Shown here one piece after another: positions 1 to 8,322 of a DNA stretch of 36,618 bases; position 1 is the stretch's first letter; each line of letters opens with the position of its first letter. Position numbers and translations under genes: made by a program. The notes below the pieces were generated by a model. The model searched no databases. It saw only the letters and a program-made list of their open reading frames with translations, and was not told the origin of the DNA. Source of the stretch: Deltaproteobacteria bacterium (GTDB lineage Bacteria; Desulfobacterota; B13-G15; RBG-16-54-18); the NCBI GenBank assembly GCA_016927065.1, contig JAFGNJ010000029.1, forward strand, positions 1 through 36,618. Direction: 5' to 3'.

Positions 1-143
1 ACTCATGATGCTGTGGGGAAAACTCCCTATGACTTTTAACCCAGTATGATTCATGTTTTTAACCGACTTTGGGCAACAGGCCGTTTACCCTTGACTTTTG
101 CTTATCTTTTTACCCCTTAAAAACGCCCCTCAAAAAAAAGAAA

Positions 144-947
144 CTAATTCTTCTTCTTTTTCTTAGTTTTTCTCCTTTTCCGATACATTCTTATGCCAAA
201 AAATCCAAGAAAGGCAAGGAGGATAAAAGGCCAGATATGTATCAAGCCGATCACAAACCAGACAAAATTCTTCCAACCCTTCTGTAATCCAACATTGAAT
301 TGGGAAGAAAAACCGATAGGCGTTGAAATCTTCTCATAAAAAGTCACGGTTACCGTACTATAGGAAATTCTATCTTGAAGATATTTGAGCCTTCCTTCAA
401 TTGATTCGATCTCGGTTCTCAGTTTTCCTATCTGTTCTTCAATGGCCAAAATATCTTTGACCGTTTTAGCCTGCGTTAAAAGCTGCCTATATCTGTCTTC
501 GGTTTCCTTTTTAATTTTTATGCGCAATTCAATATCAAGATATTCTTCCGTAACATCCGTCGTCTCAATCGATTTCCTGTCAAACTTTTTGATACCTCGT
601 GAGATATCGGCCACTAAATCATCAAAATGTTCCGCCGGTACCCTAATCACCACGGTCTGCGTAATGCTGTCCCTGTAGGTCTCTTCATCCTCCCTCGAGA
701 TATAGGCATTGCGTCTCTTAATTGCCTCGTCAATCTGCGCCCTGGTCTTAGCAAGATTTGAGGTCTCAAAATAGATCTCTCCCTCTTTTATAAGCTTCTT
801 ATCTACTGGCAATTGTTCCTGAGCCGCGGGCGTTTCTGATTCTCCACTGAGAGTCGGAACTAGAGCCTTTTCTCCGTGATCTGCCGAACAACCAAGGATT
901 ACCAGCAGTACTGTTATCAATAATGCCTTTGAGATTATGGATTTCAT
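144..947 (-). CDS. DUF4349-domain lipoprotein
   Basis: The 267-residue product begins with a short basic n-region and hydrophobic stretch ending in a lipobox (LGC, Cys20), so it should be exported and lipid-anchored. A low-complexity linker follows. Residues about 50-245 match the DUF4349 pattern: a beta-rich part with VVIRVPAEHF, then a long charged coiled-coil helix around residues 150-200 and the block ending in YSTVTVTFYEK. A transmembrane helix lies near residues 232-252, and a very basic tail of Arg and Lys ends the protein. GGAGAGG precedes the ATG. The family is widespread and has no assigned biochemical function; a role at the cell envelope is inferred from the topology. The 143 bases between the window edge and the stop show no gene. 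Confidence 0.85.
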   Translation of the reverse strand: MKSIISKALLITVLLVILGCSADHGEKALVPTLSGESETPAAQEQLPVDKKLIKEGEIYFETSNLAKTRAQIDEAIKRRNAYISREDEETYRDSITQTVVIRVPAEHFDDLVADISRGIKKFDRKSIETTDVTEEYLDIELRIKIKKETEDRYRQLLTQAKTVKDILAIEEQIGKLRTEIESIEGRLKYLQDRISYSTVTVTFYEKISTPIGFSSQFNVGLQKGWKNFVWFVIGLIHIWPFILLAFLGFFGIRMYRKRRKTKKKKKN

Positions 948-1048
948 AGGCCTCTCCGATGAAAAGAAAATAACGGAGACCGGGTTATCCCCCTGTCATT
1001 TTCACTTGGTCCTCTCGGATGACATCCCCCCCATGTCATCCTCGCCTC

Positions 1049-1198
1049 TCATTTCTTCTTGCGCTTTGCCTTTTTCGCTTTCGGGCGTTTGGACATATAT
1101 CTCCAGAAGAAGATTATAGCGACGAGAAAAACGATCATGATGATATATTCAATGCCGTAGGTCTTGAAGAGATCTACATACTGATTGAAATCACCCAT
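1049..1198 (-). CDS. 49-residue single-span membrane protein, basic tail
   Basis: This small frame starts at an ATG preceded by GGAGGTAGG at good spacing and encodes MGDFNQYVDLFKTYGIEY, then one hydrophobic helix (about residues 19-33, rich in Ile, Val and Phe), then a tail in which most residues are Lys or Arg. The strong ribosome binding site, the Met-to-stop integrity and the classic positive-inside tail argue that it is real. It lies on the same strand as the DUF4349 lipoprotein gene, about 100 bases upstream of it. I do not recognise a family; single-span proteins like this often accompany membrane enzyme complexes, but nothing here shows which. Confidence 0.6.
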   Translation of the reverse strand: MGDFNQYVDLFKTYGIEYIIMIVFLVAIIFFWRYMSKRPKAKKAKRKKK

Positions 1199-1384
1199 CA
1201 CCCTACCTCCTTATCAACAATCTCTTCTTTCCTTTTATACTATACCATACGAAATACCCATCCAGTCAACGCTTTTTCTGCCAATTCGCCCAATTCGAAA
1301 GAATGGTACCTGGGGCTTGCCTCAGGGGAGCGAACTTGCTAAAATGAGCCCTCTTCGCCACAAAAACAAGGGGGGGGATCATCC

Positions 1385-2914
1385 ATGTTGGCAAAGATAC
1401 TGAGCAGCGCGGTATTGGGGATCGATGGGTATATCGTGGAGGTGGAGGTGGATATTGCCGGGGGGCTCCCGTCTTTTTCAACCGTGGGTTTACCTGAAGG
1501 GGCGGTCAGGGAGAGCAAGGATCGGGTGAAGGCGGCCATCAAGAACGCGGGCTACGAATTTCCCCCGCGCCGGATCACCGTCAACCTGGCCCCTGCCGAT
1601 ATAAAAAAAGAAGGGTCGGCCTTCGACCTCCCCATCGCCCTGGGGATCCTCTCGGCCCAGGGCATCATCCCCAAAGATCATCTACAAGACTACCTCTTTT
1701 TGGGCGAACTCTCCTTGGATGGCGGGATCAAGCCCATTCGGGGCGGGCTCCCCATGGCCATCGCGGCCAAAGATGCCGAACTGCGGAGGATCTGCCTCCC
1801 CAAGGCCAACGCCCGGGAGGCAGCGGTGGTGGACGGCATTGAGGTCCTGCCGGTGAGCGGGCTCGGACAGGTGGTGGACCTGCTGCGGGACGAACGGAAG
1901 ATCGAGCCGGTTCAGGTGGATATGCAGGAGGTCTTTCGGGAAGGGGGAGAATATCCCGAGGATTTCAGGGAGGTAAAAGGTCAGGAGCACGCCAAACGGG
2001 CCCTGGAGATAGCCGCGGCCGGCGGGCACAACATCCTAATGATCGGTCCCCCGGGCGCGGGGAAGACCATGCTGGCGCGACGCCTCCCCACCATCCTTCC
2101 CCCCATGACCGTCGAGGAGAGCCTGGAGACTACCAAGGTACACAGCGTGGTGGGGCTCATCCCCCAGGACCGGGCCCTCACCGTAGTCCGTCCCTTCAGA
2201 ACCCCGCACCACACCATTTCAGACGCCGGGCTCATCGGCGGGGGACAGATCCCGCGCCCCGGCGAGGTGAGCCTCGCCCATAACGGCGTCCTCTTCCTCG
2301 ACGAGCTGCCGGAGTTTAAGAAGAACGTCCTGGAGGTCCTGCGCCAGCCCCTGGAGGACGGGCGGGTCACCATCGCCCGGGCCGTCACCTCCCTCACCTA
2401 CCCCGCTCGCATCATGCTGGTGGCGGCCATGAACCCGTGCCCCTGCGGCTATTACACCGACCCCCAGCACGAGTGCACCTGCACCATCCCCCAAATCCAG
2501 CGGTACCGATCACGGGTCTCCGGTCCCCTGCTCGACCGGATCGACATCCACATCGAGGTCCCGGCGGTCAGGTATAAGGATTTAACACAGTGGGAGGAGG
2601 GGGAATCCTCAAGCCACATCAGGGAGCGGGTCAAGGGGGCGCGGGCGATCCAGCACGGGCGGTTCCAGGGCAAACGGATCTTTTGCAACGCCCAGATGAC
2701 CTCACGGTACCTTAAGCGGTATTGCGGGATCGACCAGGAGGGGGATCGCCTCATGGAGCAGGCGATGTCCAAGTTCGGCCTGAGCGCCCGGGGGTACACG
2801 CGGATCTTGAAAGTGGCCCGCACTATCGCCGACCTGGAGGGGACCGAGGCCATCGCCCCGCACCACCTCTCCGAGGCCATCCAGTATCGGACCCTGGACA
2901 GGGGCATCTTATAA
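1385..2914 (+). CDS. YifB/ComM-family Mg-chelatase-like AAA+ ATPase
   Basis: The 509-residue protein has the full YifB/ComM architecture. Residues 1-180 form the N-terminal Lon-protease-like ChlI domain. Residues 195-400 are the Mg-chelatase AAA+ core with Walker A GPPGAGKT at 221-228 and Walker B VLFLDE at 302-307. The C-terminal Mg_chelatase_C domain covers about 405-505. Four cysteines at 352, 354, 364 and 366 (PCPCGY...CTC) form the cluster usual for this family. ComM is a hexameric helicase that aids branch migration of donor DNA in natural transformation, but many non-competent bacteria carry the gene, so its role here is open. The ATG follows a G-rich stretch that can act as a ribosome binding site. 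Confidence 0.93.
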   Translation: MLAKILSSAVLGIDGYIVEVEVDIAGGLPSFSTVGLPEGAVRESKDRVKAAIKNAGYEFPPRRITVNLAPADIKKEGSAFDLPIALGILSAQGIIPKDHLQDYLFLGELSLDGGIKPIRGGLPMAIAAKDAELRRICLPKANAREAAVVDGIEVLPVSGLGQVVDLLRDERKIEPVQVDMQEVFREGGEYPEDFREVKGQEHAKRALEIAAAGGHNILMIGPPGAGKTMLARRLPTILPPMTVEESLETTKVHSVVGLIPQDRALTVVRPFRTPHHTISDAGLIGGGQIPRPGEVSLAHNGVLFLDELPEFKKNVLEVLRQPLEDGRVTIARAVTSLTYPARIMLVAAMNPCPCGYYTDPQHECTCTIPQIQRYRSRVSGPLLDRIDIHIEVPAVRYKDLTQWEEGESSSHIRERVKGARAIQHGRFQGKRIFCNAQMTSRYLKRYCGIDQEGDRLMEQAMSKFGLSARGYTRILKVARTIADLEGTEAIAPHHLSEAIQYRTLDRGIL

Positions 2915-2929
2915 TCTTATTATAGTATA

Positions 2930-3532
2930 GTGAAAGCAATCATCTTCGACTGGGGGGGTGTGCTCATCGACAGCCCTGCGCAGGGAATGCTTGATCTCTT
3001 TGCACAAGAGTTCGGTGTGACCCCTGAGGCGGTAAACAATGCCTATAGACCCTTTGGAGAACGGTTTCAAAAGGGGCAGATCGAGGAACATGACCTGTGG
3101 GAAGGGCTGTGCGCCGCCTTGGGTGTGGAAAAACCCTATAAACCTCTACTATGGGAACATGTCTTTGAACAGGTCTATGCCCCCAACGAAGAGATGTTCT
3201 CCCTGGCCTCCACCCTTAAAGATTGGGGCTATAAAGTAGGCCTGCTCTCAAATACGGAATCTCCAACAGTACGGTTCTTCCATCAACAGGGATATACCAT
3301 GTTTGATGTAGCGGTCTTCTCATGTGAAGAAGGAACAGCCAAGCCGGAACGGAGAATATACCAGATAGCCTTGGAACGATTAGGTGCCAAACCGACAGAG
3401 GTGGTCTTTATCGACGACCGAGTTGACTTTATCGAAGGTGCTCAGAAGTTGGGCATGCACACCATCCGCTTTGAAAATCCCCAGCAGGCAAAACAAGCCC
3501 TGGTTGCCTTATCGATACCCATCGGGCAATGA
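2930..3532 (+). CDS. HAD-superfamily phosphatase, subfamily IA (YihX-like)
   Basis: A GTG start 15 bases after the yifB stop gives 200 residues. The HAD motifs appear in order: motif I FDWGGVL near residue 6 with the nucleophile Asp, motif II LLSNTES near 107 (Ser/Asn), motif III Lys in TAKPERRIY, and motif IV FIDDRVDFIEGA near 162. The helical cap between motifs I and II is the small alpha type of subfamily IA. The second motif-I acid is replaced (DWGGV rather than DxD), as in the YihX/epoxide-hydrolase-N-like branch. Substrate cannot be told from sequence; sugar phosphates are typical for the branch. Confidence 0.85.
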   Translation: MKAIIFDWGGVLIDSPAQGMLDLFAQEFGVTPEAVNNAYRPFGERFQKGQIEEHDLWEGLCAALGVEKPYKPLLWEHVFEQVYAPNEEMFSLASTLKDWGYKVGLLSNTESPTVRFFHQQGYTMFDVAVFSCEEGTAKPERRIYQIALERLGAKPTEVVFIDDRVDFIEGAQKLGMHTIRFENPQQAKQALVALSIPIGQ

Positions 3533-3600
3533 TACAAGGAGCCTTCATGAAAGAAAAATATTACCAGAAACGTTCACATAACATACTGCAAGGAGGGCAC

Positions 3601-5070
3601 ATGAAAATCATCGTGAGGTTGTTGTTAGCGATCGCGCTTACCGTCATGTTGGTCACCCCATCTTACGCCCAGCGGAACCTCGAGGAGGCAATCGTAAAGA
3701 TCTACGCCGTGTATTCCGAATACGACTACGATATGCCCTGGCAGCTCTCGGGACAAAGCAGGGGAGTCGGATCAGGCTGTATCATCAGCGGCAATAAAGT
3801 CTTGACCAATGCCCACGTCGTGGCAGACCAGACCTTTATTCAGGTAAAACGTGCAGGGCAGGCAAAAAAATACAATGCCGCAGTAGAAGTCGTAGCCCAT
3901 GAATGCGATCTCGCCCTCTTGAAGGTGGACGATCCCGCCTTTTTTGCCGGCGTCAAGCCGCTCACGCTGGGTGACCTGCCGCGGATGAGGGACAAAGTGG
4001 CCGTCTATGGATTCCCCATAGGGGGCGAAGAGTTAAGCATTACTGAAGGGGTAGTGTCCAGGGTTGAGCACACGCACTATTCTCATAGTGGGTCCAATCT
4101 GCTGTCGTGCCAGATCGATGCGGCCATTAATCCGGGCAACAGCGGAGGGCCGGTGATAAAAAATGAAAAAATCGTGGGGATAGCGTTTCAAGGGTATATG
4201 TACGCACAAAGTATTGGATATATGGTCCCCGCTCCGGTCATCGATCATTTTCTCAAGGACAGCGCGGATGGAACATACGATGGCATCCCAGGCATCGGTA
4301 TCGTATGGCAGGCCATGGAGAATCCCGCTCTGAGGGCTCACTATCAGATGAAGGAGGAACAGACAGGGGTACTGCTCACGTACATCGCTCCCGGATCCAC
4401 CGCCCAGGGCATTATGCAAACCGGGGATGTCCTCCTCGCCATTGAGGGGAGGCCCATTGCCAATGACGGGACCATACCTTTGCGGGGTACTGAGCGGATA
4501 CATTTTGCCAATGCGGTGCAGGCTAAATTTATAGGTGAGACGGTTCGCTGCCGCCTTCTGAGAGGGGGGAAGATTATGGAAGTAACCATCTCCTTGCTCA
4601 TTTCGACCGACTCAACGCGATTAGTGCCACACACCCAGTATGACCGGGCGCCGACATATTATATCGTAGGAGGGTTGGTATTTCAGCCCCTAACCCAGAA
4701 CTATCTCGATACCTGGGATAGTATGGATAACGTTCCTGTCCATTTAACCAATTACTATTATTACGGGAAGCAGTCCGAAGATCGAAAACAGGTAATCGTA
4801 TTGACTAACATCTTGGCGGACGATTTGACCGTCGGGTATGACGATTTTAAGGATCATGTTATCACGGAAGTCAATGGAAAAAGAATTTCGACTATTGCAG
4901 ATATGGTGAAGGCCATTGAAGAAACCGAAGGGACGTACCATGTCTTTACGGATGAGTGGGGGGATCAGATCGTATTGGAACGCGGTAAAATCAACGAGGC
5001 TCAGAAAATGATTTTGGAAAAATATAAAATTGATTCTGCTCGATCAGTTGATCTGAGAGGAGTGCAATAG
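3601..5070 (+). CDS. secreted Deg/HtrA serine protease with plant-Deg9-like C-terminus
   Basis: I place the start at the ATG after AAGGAGGGC, which gives a clean signal peptide (about 23 residues ending SYA) and 489 residues in total; an upstream in-frame start at 3529 would bury that signal. The trypsin-like domain carries the triad His72 (TNAHVV), Asp103 (CDLALLKV) and Ser181 (NPGNSGGPV). A PDZ domain follows at about 240-350. Residues about 365-489 (YIVGGLVF, then GYDD, then VNGKRI, then IVLE and a terminal LEKYKIDS-type helix) resemble from memory the degenerate second PDZ of plant Deg9/Deg2-type proteases more than DegP PDZ2. It should act in the periplasm on misfolded proteins. It shares the strand of the HAD gene and converges with the UspA gene. 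Confidence 0.88.
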   Translation: MKIIVRLLLAIALTVMLVTPSYAQRNLEEAIVKIYAVYSEYDYDMPWQLSGQSRGVGSGCIISGNKVLTNAHVVADQTFIQVKRAGQAKKYNAAVEVVAHECDLALLKVDDPAFFAGVKPLTLGDLPRMRDKVAVYGFPIGGEELSITEGVVSRVEHTHYSHSGSNLLSCQIDAAINPGNSGGPVIKNEKIVGIAFQGYMYAQSIGYMVPAPVIDHFLKDSADGTYDGIPGIGIVWQAMENPALRAHYQMKEEQTGVLLTYIAPGSTAQGIMQTGDVLLAIEGRPIANDGTIPLRGTERIHFANAVQAKFIGETVRCRLLRGGKIMEVTISLLISTDSTRLVPHTQYDRAPTYYIVGGLVFQPLTQNYLDTWDSMDNVPVHLTNYYYYGKQSEDRKQVIVLTNILADDLTVGYDDFKDHVITEVNGKRISTIADMVKAIEETEGTYHVFTDEWGDQIVLERGKINEAQKMILEKYKIDSARSVDLRGVQ

Positions 5071-5162
5071 AGGAGCGAAGGGGGACAGCCCTATTCTTTG
5101 ATTTGGCAGCAAGCCGGTCTACGAAGGATCGATTATATACAACCACCCAAAATTAATATAAC

Positions 5163-5606
5163 CTATCCAGCGGATCGGACCAAAAAAATGGGTTTGGTCG
5201 CATGCCGGATGACCTTTTCCGCCACGCTCCCTAACAGCCACCGGCTTACTCCACTGCGGCCGTGGGTGGACATGGCGATGAGGTCAATATCCTCCCTGTC
5301 ACAGTACTCCAGAATCTGCTGCGCCTCATTCCCTTGTTCAAGGTGAGTCTCTACGGTAAGACCCTTGCCTTTTAGACGCTTTTCAATCTTACCGAGGTAT
5401 GCCTCTGCGTCTTGCATGAGGGTATCACTAATCGTTTGGTAGGTTACGACAGGCTCCATAACCCCCGGAAAGATGGGGATAGGCACAACATACAAAAGGG
5501 AGATATCGGCCCCAAAGAAGGATGCCAATTTCTCGATTTCAGGGAGAATAGCCTCGGATATCGCGGACCCGTCTAAGGGTACGAGGATCTTTTTGTATCC
5601 TTTCAT
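5163..5606 (-). CDS. universal stress protein, UspA family
   Basis: The ATG at 5606 lies seven bases after GGAG and is preferred over an in-frame GTG two codons upstream, which would be too close to that site. The 147-residue product starts MKGYKKILVPLDGS and ends with the nucleotide-binding signature of ATP-binding UspA proteins, G-x2-G-x9-G-S followed by AEKVIRHATKPIFLVR (about residues 116-145). The conserved Asp of the first strand (PLDGS) is also present. Such dimeric cytosolic proteins respond to stress or energy shortage; the precise partner is unknown. The thioesterase gene upstream is on the same strand, separated by 34 bases. Confidence 0.9.
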   Translation of the reverse strand: MKGYKKILVPLDGSAISEAILPEIEKLASFFGADISLLYVVPIPIFPGVMEPVVTYQTISDTLMQDAEAYLGKIEKRLKGKGLTVETHLEQGNEAQQILEYCDREDIDLIAMSTHGRSGVSRWLLGSVAEKVIRHATKPIFLVRSAG

Positions 5607-5640
5607 TTCCACTCTCCTTTCATGCTGCCGGCATATAACT

Positions 5641-6078
5641 CTAATCTTTCGTCACTTCGATATTGCTCTCGCCTTCAAACGTAATGATCGCCTTCTTCCA
5701 CTCCTCGGGTGTCGGGGCGGGACGGCCCGTTTTCCGATCCATCCATACGGCAATCTCACGCCGATGTGCGATCGGCCTCCCGGACCCGGCCTCGTCGATC
5801 TGAAACTCCGTAATTGCGCTGGTTTTCCCTATCTTTGTTTGCCGTACATAGATCCTCATCTCCTCTTCTACCCTGAGGGGAGAACTATAGGTATTCTCTT
5901 CTTTGATTACCATCAATACGCGGTCACGTGGCCATTCCAGACCCAAGTCCCGAACATACATCAGCCGAGCATCCCTGATATATCTAGTAAAATACGCATA
6001 ATCTATGAAATCACTCCCCCAATATCGGTCCAAAAAACTCGGCTTAACAAGTATAGTGAACTTGCCCCCCTGTGCCAT
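5641..6078 (-). CDS. 4HBT-family acyl-CoA thioesterase (hotdog fold)
   Basis: The 145-residue protein has the hotdog pattern of the 4-hydroxybenzoyl-CoA thioesterase family: an early RYWGSDFIDYAYFTRYIRDAR segment (the Asp before the long helix matches the catalytic Asp region), a central EMRIYVRQTKIGKTSAITEF strand pair, and AVWMDRKTGRPAPTPEEWK near the end. Enzymes of this kind hydrolyse acyl-CoA thioesters in the cytosol; the acyl group cannot be predicted. The conserved His-Asn pair seen in YbgC-like members is not obvious (DYAYF instead), so it belongs to a divergent subgroup. It is followed by the uspA-like gene on the same strand. Confidence 0.75.
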   Translation of the reverse strand: MAQGGKFTILVKPSFLDRYWGSDFIDYAYFTRYIRDARLMYVRDLGLEWPRDRVLMVIKEENTYSSPLRVEEEMRIYVRQTKIGKTSAITEFQIDEAGSGRPIAHRREIAVWMDRKTGRPAPTPEEWKKAIITFEGESNIEVTKD

Positions 6079-6216
6079 GTTTCCCCCTCCCTTCGGTTAC
6101 ATCTCTTTATAGGTGAATGGATTGTGTATCTCCATTTTCCCCTTTTTACAATATTTGATCACCTTCGGAGGGAAAAAGCAAGAAGTGAATCCACCTCCAG
6201 AAGAGGTATGTGCCCT

Positions 6217-6243
6217 GAATACAAAGGCCCCTCTGAAGGGGCC
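6217..6243 (-). terminator. intrinsic terminator of the selenoprotein gene
   Basis: A perfect 7-bp GC-rich stem (GGCCCCT/AGGGGCC at 6226-6232 and 6237-6243, loop of four) is followed on the minus strand by TTTGTATT. It lies about 50 bases after the stop of the HesB-like gene, where a rho-independent terminator is expected. Confidence 0.75.
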
Positions 6244-6292
6244 GGGGAAAAACAAAAATACAGAAGGTCTCATCTACATCAATAGCTTATGA

Positions 6293-6631
6293 TTATGAGC
6301 ATCCTCCTTGCGATGAACACGTACCTCCGATAGAACAGGATCCACCTACGGGGTTTTCAGCATGTACGGTGAAACCAGTTTGATATGCCTCAGTGACAAA
6401 ATCGATGGTAATATTGCCGGTTGTCTTGAGCAAATCGTTATCAACAATATATTGAGTGCCGCCATTCGTAAACACGCTGTCCGAATCCTTTGGCTCATCC
6501 AGAGCCAAGCTAAGGGAAGGTCCGCCTCACCCGCCCCCATGGAGAAAGACCCGAACAGCCTTTGTTTCATTGTTGTTCTGCTTCAATGCTTTTTCAATAT
6601 TCTGTTGCGCTGTCTCAGTTACCGTTATCAT
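6293..6631 (-). CDS. HesB/IscA-like selenoprotein (Sec at codon 35, in-frame TGA)
   Basis: Reading from the ATG at 6631, codons 1-34 give MITVTETAQQNIEKAL... to VFLHGGG, then TGA (6527-6529), then GGPSLSLALDEPKDSD and on in the same frame to a TAA at 6293. Total length is 112 residues with the TGA read as selenocysteine. The surrounding motif is that of IscA/HesB proteins, where the residue before GGPSL is the first metal-binding Cys; the C-terminal Cys-rich end (GSCSIGGTCSSQGGCS) supplies the others. HesB-like selenoproteins are a known prokaryotic family, so this is recognition, not a new family. A hairpin with bSECIS geometry begins 18 bases after the TGA. The likely role is Fe-S or metal handling, with the redox function of Sec unknown. 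Without recoding only residues 42-112 would be called, from a TTG. Confidence 0.88.
6487..6529 (-). promoter_or_regulatory. UGA codon plus bacterial SECIS hairpin
   Basis: On the minus strand the UGA is followed by 25 bases up to the apical loop of a perfect 7-bp stem, UUGGCUC/GAGCCAA (6502-6508 and 6490-6496), loop UGGAU. A guanine is second in the loop, and the UGA-to-loop distance falls in the 16-37 base range of the bSECIS consensus. A weaker lower pairing (CCU/AGG) may extend the stem. The stem lies within coding sequence and still encodes the conserved SLALDEP region, as expected for bacterial selenoprotein mRNAs, where SelB binds the loop. Confidence 0.8.
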
Positions 6632-6669
6632 ATACTTTTCCCTTTCTTTTTGACATGTGACATAGTTAT

Positions 6670-6697
6670 ATAATAATCCTTATCTTCTCGATTTCAA
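6670..6697 (-). promoter_or_regulatory. sigma70-type promoter for the selenoprotein gene
   Basis: Minus-strand TTGAAA (6697-6692) and TATTAT (6675-6670) are separated by 16 bases and lie about 40-65 bases before the ATG at 6631. The surrounding 6632-6877 interval is otherwise without a gene and separates this gene from the divergent anti-sigma-factor gene. Confidence 0.5.
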
Positions 6698-6877
6698 GAA
6701 AAAAAAGACATTGTTAAACGAGACCTCACTCACTAGTCTGTGGCCTTTACCAAAGGGGCGGGATTAATGACCGAGGGGCAAGGGAGTGCTCCCCTGCAGC
6801 GCACACATATTTACCTATCCGATCCACGACCGCTTATGATAAAATAGCGCCGGGAAATAATACGCAAGAGGAGATGT

Positions 6878-7324
6878 ATGGAAAAAAGGCCCGAAGAGAA
6901 GATACCAGACGAGATTACCAAACCGGCGACGGCCGATGCGATACCCACGCTTGTAGAGTTTGCATCTACCCATGCGTGGGAGGCGGGTTTTTCGAATGAG
7001 AGGATTCGAGAGATAAGCCGTGCCGTTGAAGAGGCCCTCCAGAATATCGTCACATTTGCCTGTGCAGACGGAACAGGTGAAATCAGCATGAGCTGCGATG
7101 TCCATGAAAGCGGGACGCTCATTATCACCATGGTAGATACAGGAGCGCCCCTTAACATGCTCCTGGCCGGTACGTTCCCCGAAGCAAAGGATTTCTTCGA
7201 GCCTGGTAAGGAACCCTCTACGAAGGTGATGAAGAAAACGATTCAAAACATCGAATACAGGAGGGGCTCAGACAGAAACACCCTTGTCTTTACCATCACA
7301 CCAAACCTCAAGGAAAAAAGCTGA
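6878..7324 (+). CDS. RsbW/SpoIIAB-type HATPase, anti-sigma regulatory factor
   Basis: The 148-residue protein starts at an ATG after GAGGAG. After a hydrophilic N-terminus of about 20 residues it shows the HATPase_c fold of serine-kinase anti-sigma factors: N-box REISRAVEEALQNIV near residues 48-62 (Glu and Asn that bind Mg-ATP), and the G1 box MVDTGAPLN near 88-96. The late part (RRGSDRNTLVFTITP) forms the final strand. Family members bind sigma factors or phosphorylate STAS anti-anti-sigma proteins in partner switching. No STAS or sigma gene is adjacent, so the target is unknown. Confidence 0.82.
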   Translation: MEKRPEEKIPDEITKPATADAIPTLVEFASTHAWEAGFSNERIREISRAVEEALQNIVTFACADGTGEISMSCDVHESGTLIITMVDTGAPLNMLLAGTFPEAKDFFEPGKEPSTKVMKKTIQNIEYRRGSDRNTLVFTITPNLKEKS

Positions 7325-7425
7325 CCAATTATTTTTATATTTGGGCAATAAAAAGGCCTCTTTGGGGGGTGAGGGGTTGATGATTGAAGCGGGGGAGGAA
7401 GTTAAAGGTTGTTAAATAAAATGAT

Positions 7426-7456
7426 AGGCTACTTTTTCGGTCTTAAAAAGTAGCCT
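7426..7456. terminator. perfect 12-bp inverted repeat, possible bidirectional terminator
   Basis: AGGCTACTTTTT and AAAAAGTAGCCT are exact reverse complements around a 7-base loop. The T-run on one arm and A-run on the other mean a U-rich 3' arm end on neither strand after the stem, so it is not a textbook terminator. It lies between the convergent anti-sigma gene and the end of the restriction operon, and marks the border of the latter. Confidence 0.5.
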
Positions 7457-7510
7457 GCGTCTTTATGTTCCGTTTATTCTTCTCCCAACCGTAGACGGTC
7501 GGTGACAATA

Positions 7511-8284
7511 TCAGCGTTCTATCTTGTGAACCTTGTCGTGACACACGGTGCAAAGCGTTTTTAAATTCTCCTTTACGTTGGGACCTCCTTTTGCGTGGTG
7601 TTCGATATGATGCAGTTCGAGGTGCCGGGGATCGGATGGGTTCCATTCATCATACGACCAACCACACTCTTTGCACTTGTAACCGTCGCGCCGCAACACT
7701 TCTCGGCGAATGTCATCGGGAATGTTCCGGTCATGTTCGGGGCTTTGTCGATCAGCCTCCAAAACGTAAACTCCGACGGCAAGATCGGGCCTGCCTGTCG
7801 ACTTCGTCGCCACTGGCCAGCCGAACTCAGTACGCAATTCGCGAACGCGCCTCGCCCACTCCGTCTTGTCCCCTGCGACATAGCGAAGCTCTTCGCCGGT
7901 TACGCCGCGCCCAACGTTTGCCCGCAGAAACCGTAGAATCTTGTCGCGTACCGAACCACTTTGTCTGCGAATCGTATTTGCGACATTCCAACGGTGTGCA
8001 GCTTCACGATCCTGTTTCGTATCAAGGAGAACGTACTCACTCGGCCTCATGGCCTTCAACTCGTCGGGAATTTCCTCGGATTCATCTTCTCTCATTTCCT
8101 TGATCATGACGCCGCTGGCAATCGTCCAACCGAATTGGACGCGCAACTCACGAACGCGTCGAGCATATTCTTGAATGCCAGAAATAACAAGGAGTTCGTC
8201 GCCGTTAATAATCGTACGTGGATATTTGCGAAAGTAGTACAGAATCCGATCCCTGGCCGCCGATGCATACTCGGAGGGGATCAA
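7511..8284 (-). CDS. HNH endonuclease with two tandem N-terminal DNA-binding-like repeats
   Basis: The 257-residue protein has two repeats of about 55 residues, one near residues 8-60 (ARDRIL...GDEL...YARRVRELRVQFGW) and one near 112-165 (VRDKIL...GEEL...WARRVRELRTEFGW). Each looks like a winged-helix unit. The C-terminal 65 residues form an HNH domain: RDGYKCKECGW, then LELHHIEHHAKGG, then NLKTLCTVCHDKVH, with two Cys pairs for zinc and the HH of the active site. The start is a TTG with only a weak ribosome binding site 38 bases after the stop of the small gene upstream, so translational coupling is likely. It is the last gene of the restriction-modification operon and a candidate restriction subunit with sequence-specific repeats. 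Confidence 0.8.
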   Translation of the reverse strand: MIPSEYASAARDRILYYFRKYPRTIINGDELLVISGIQEYARRVRELRVQFGWTIASGVMIKEMREDESEEIPDELKAMRPSEYVLLDTKQDREAAHRWNVANTIRRQSGSVRDKILRFLRANVGRGVTGEELRYVAGDKTEWARRVRELRTEFGWPVATKSTGRPDLAVGVYVLEADRQSPEHDRNIPDDIRREVLRRDGYKCKECGWSYDEWNPSDPRHLELHHIEHHAKGGPNVKENLKTLCTVCHDKVHKIER

Positions 8285-8322
8285 AGACTTACCCTGACCA
8301 CGGAGCCCGTGGGAACCGAATG

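Noticed and set aside
7573-7881. Alternative frames over the HNH gene
   Set aside because: They lack a ribosome binding site and run through the conserved HNH reading in another frame, so they are shadows.
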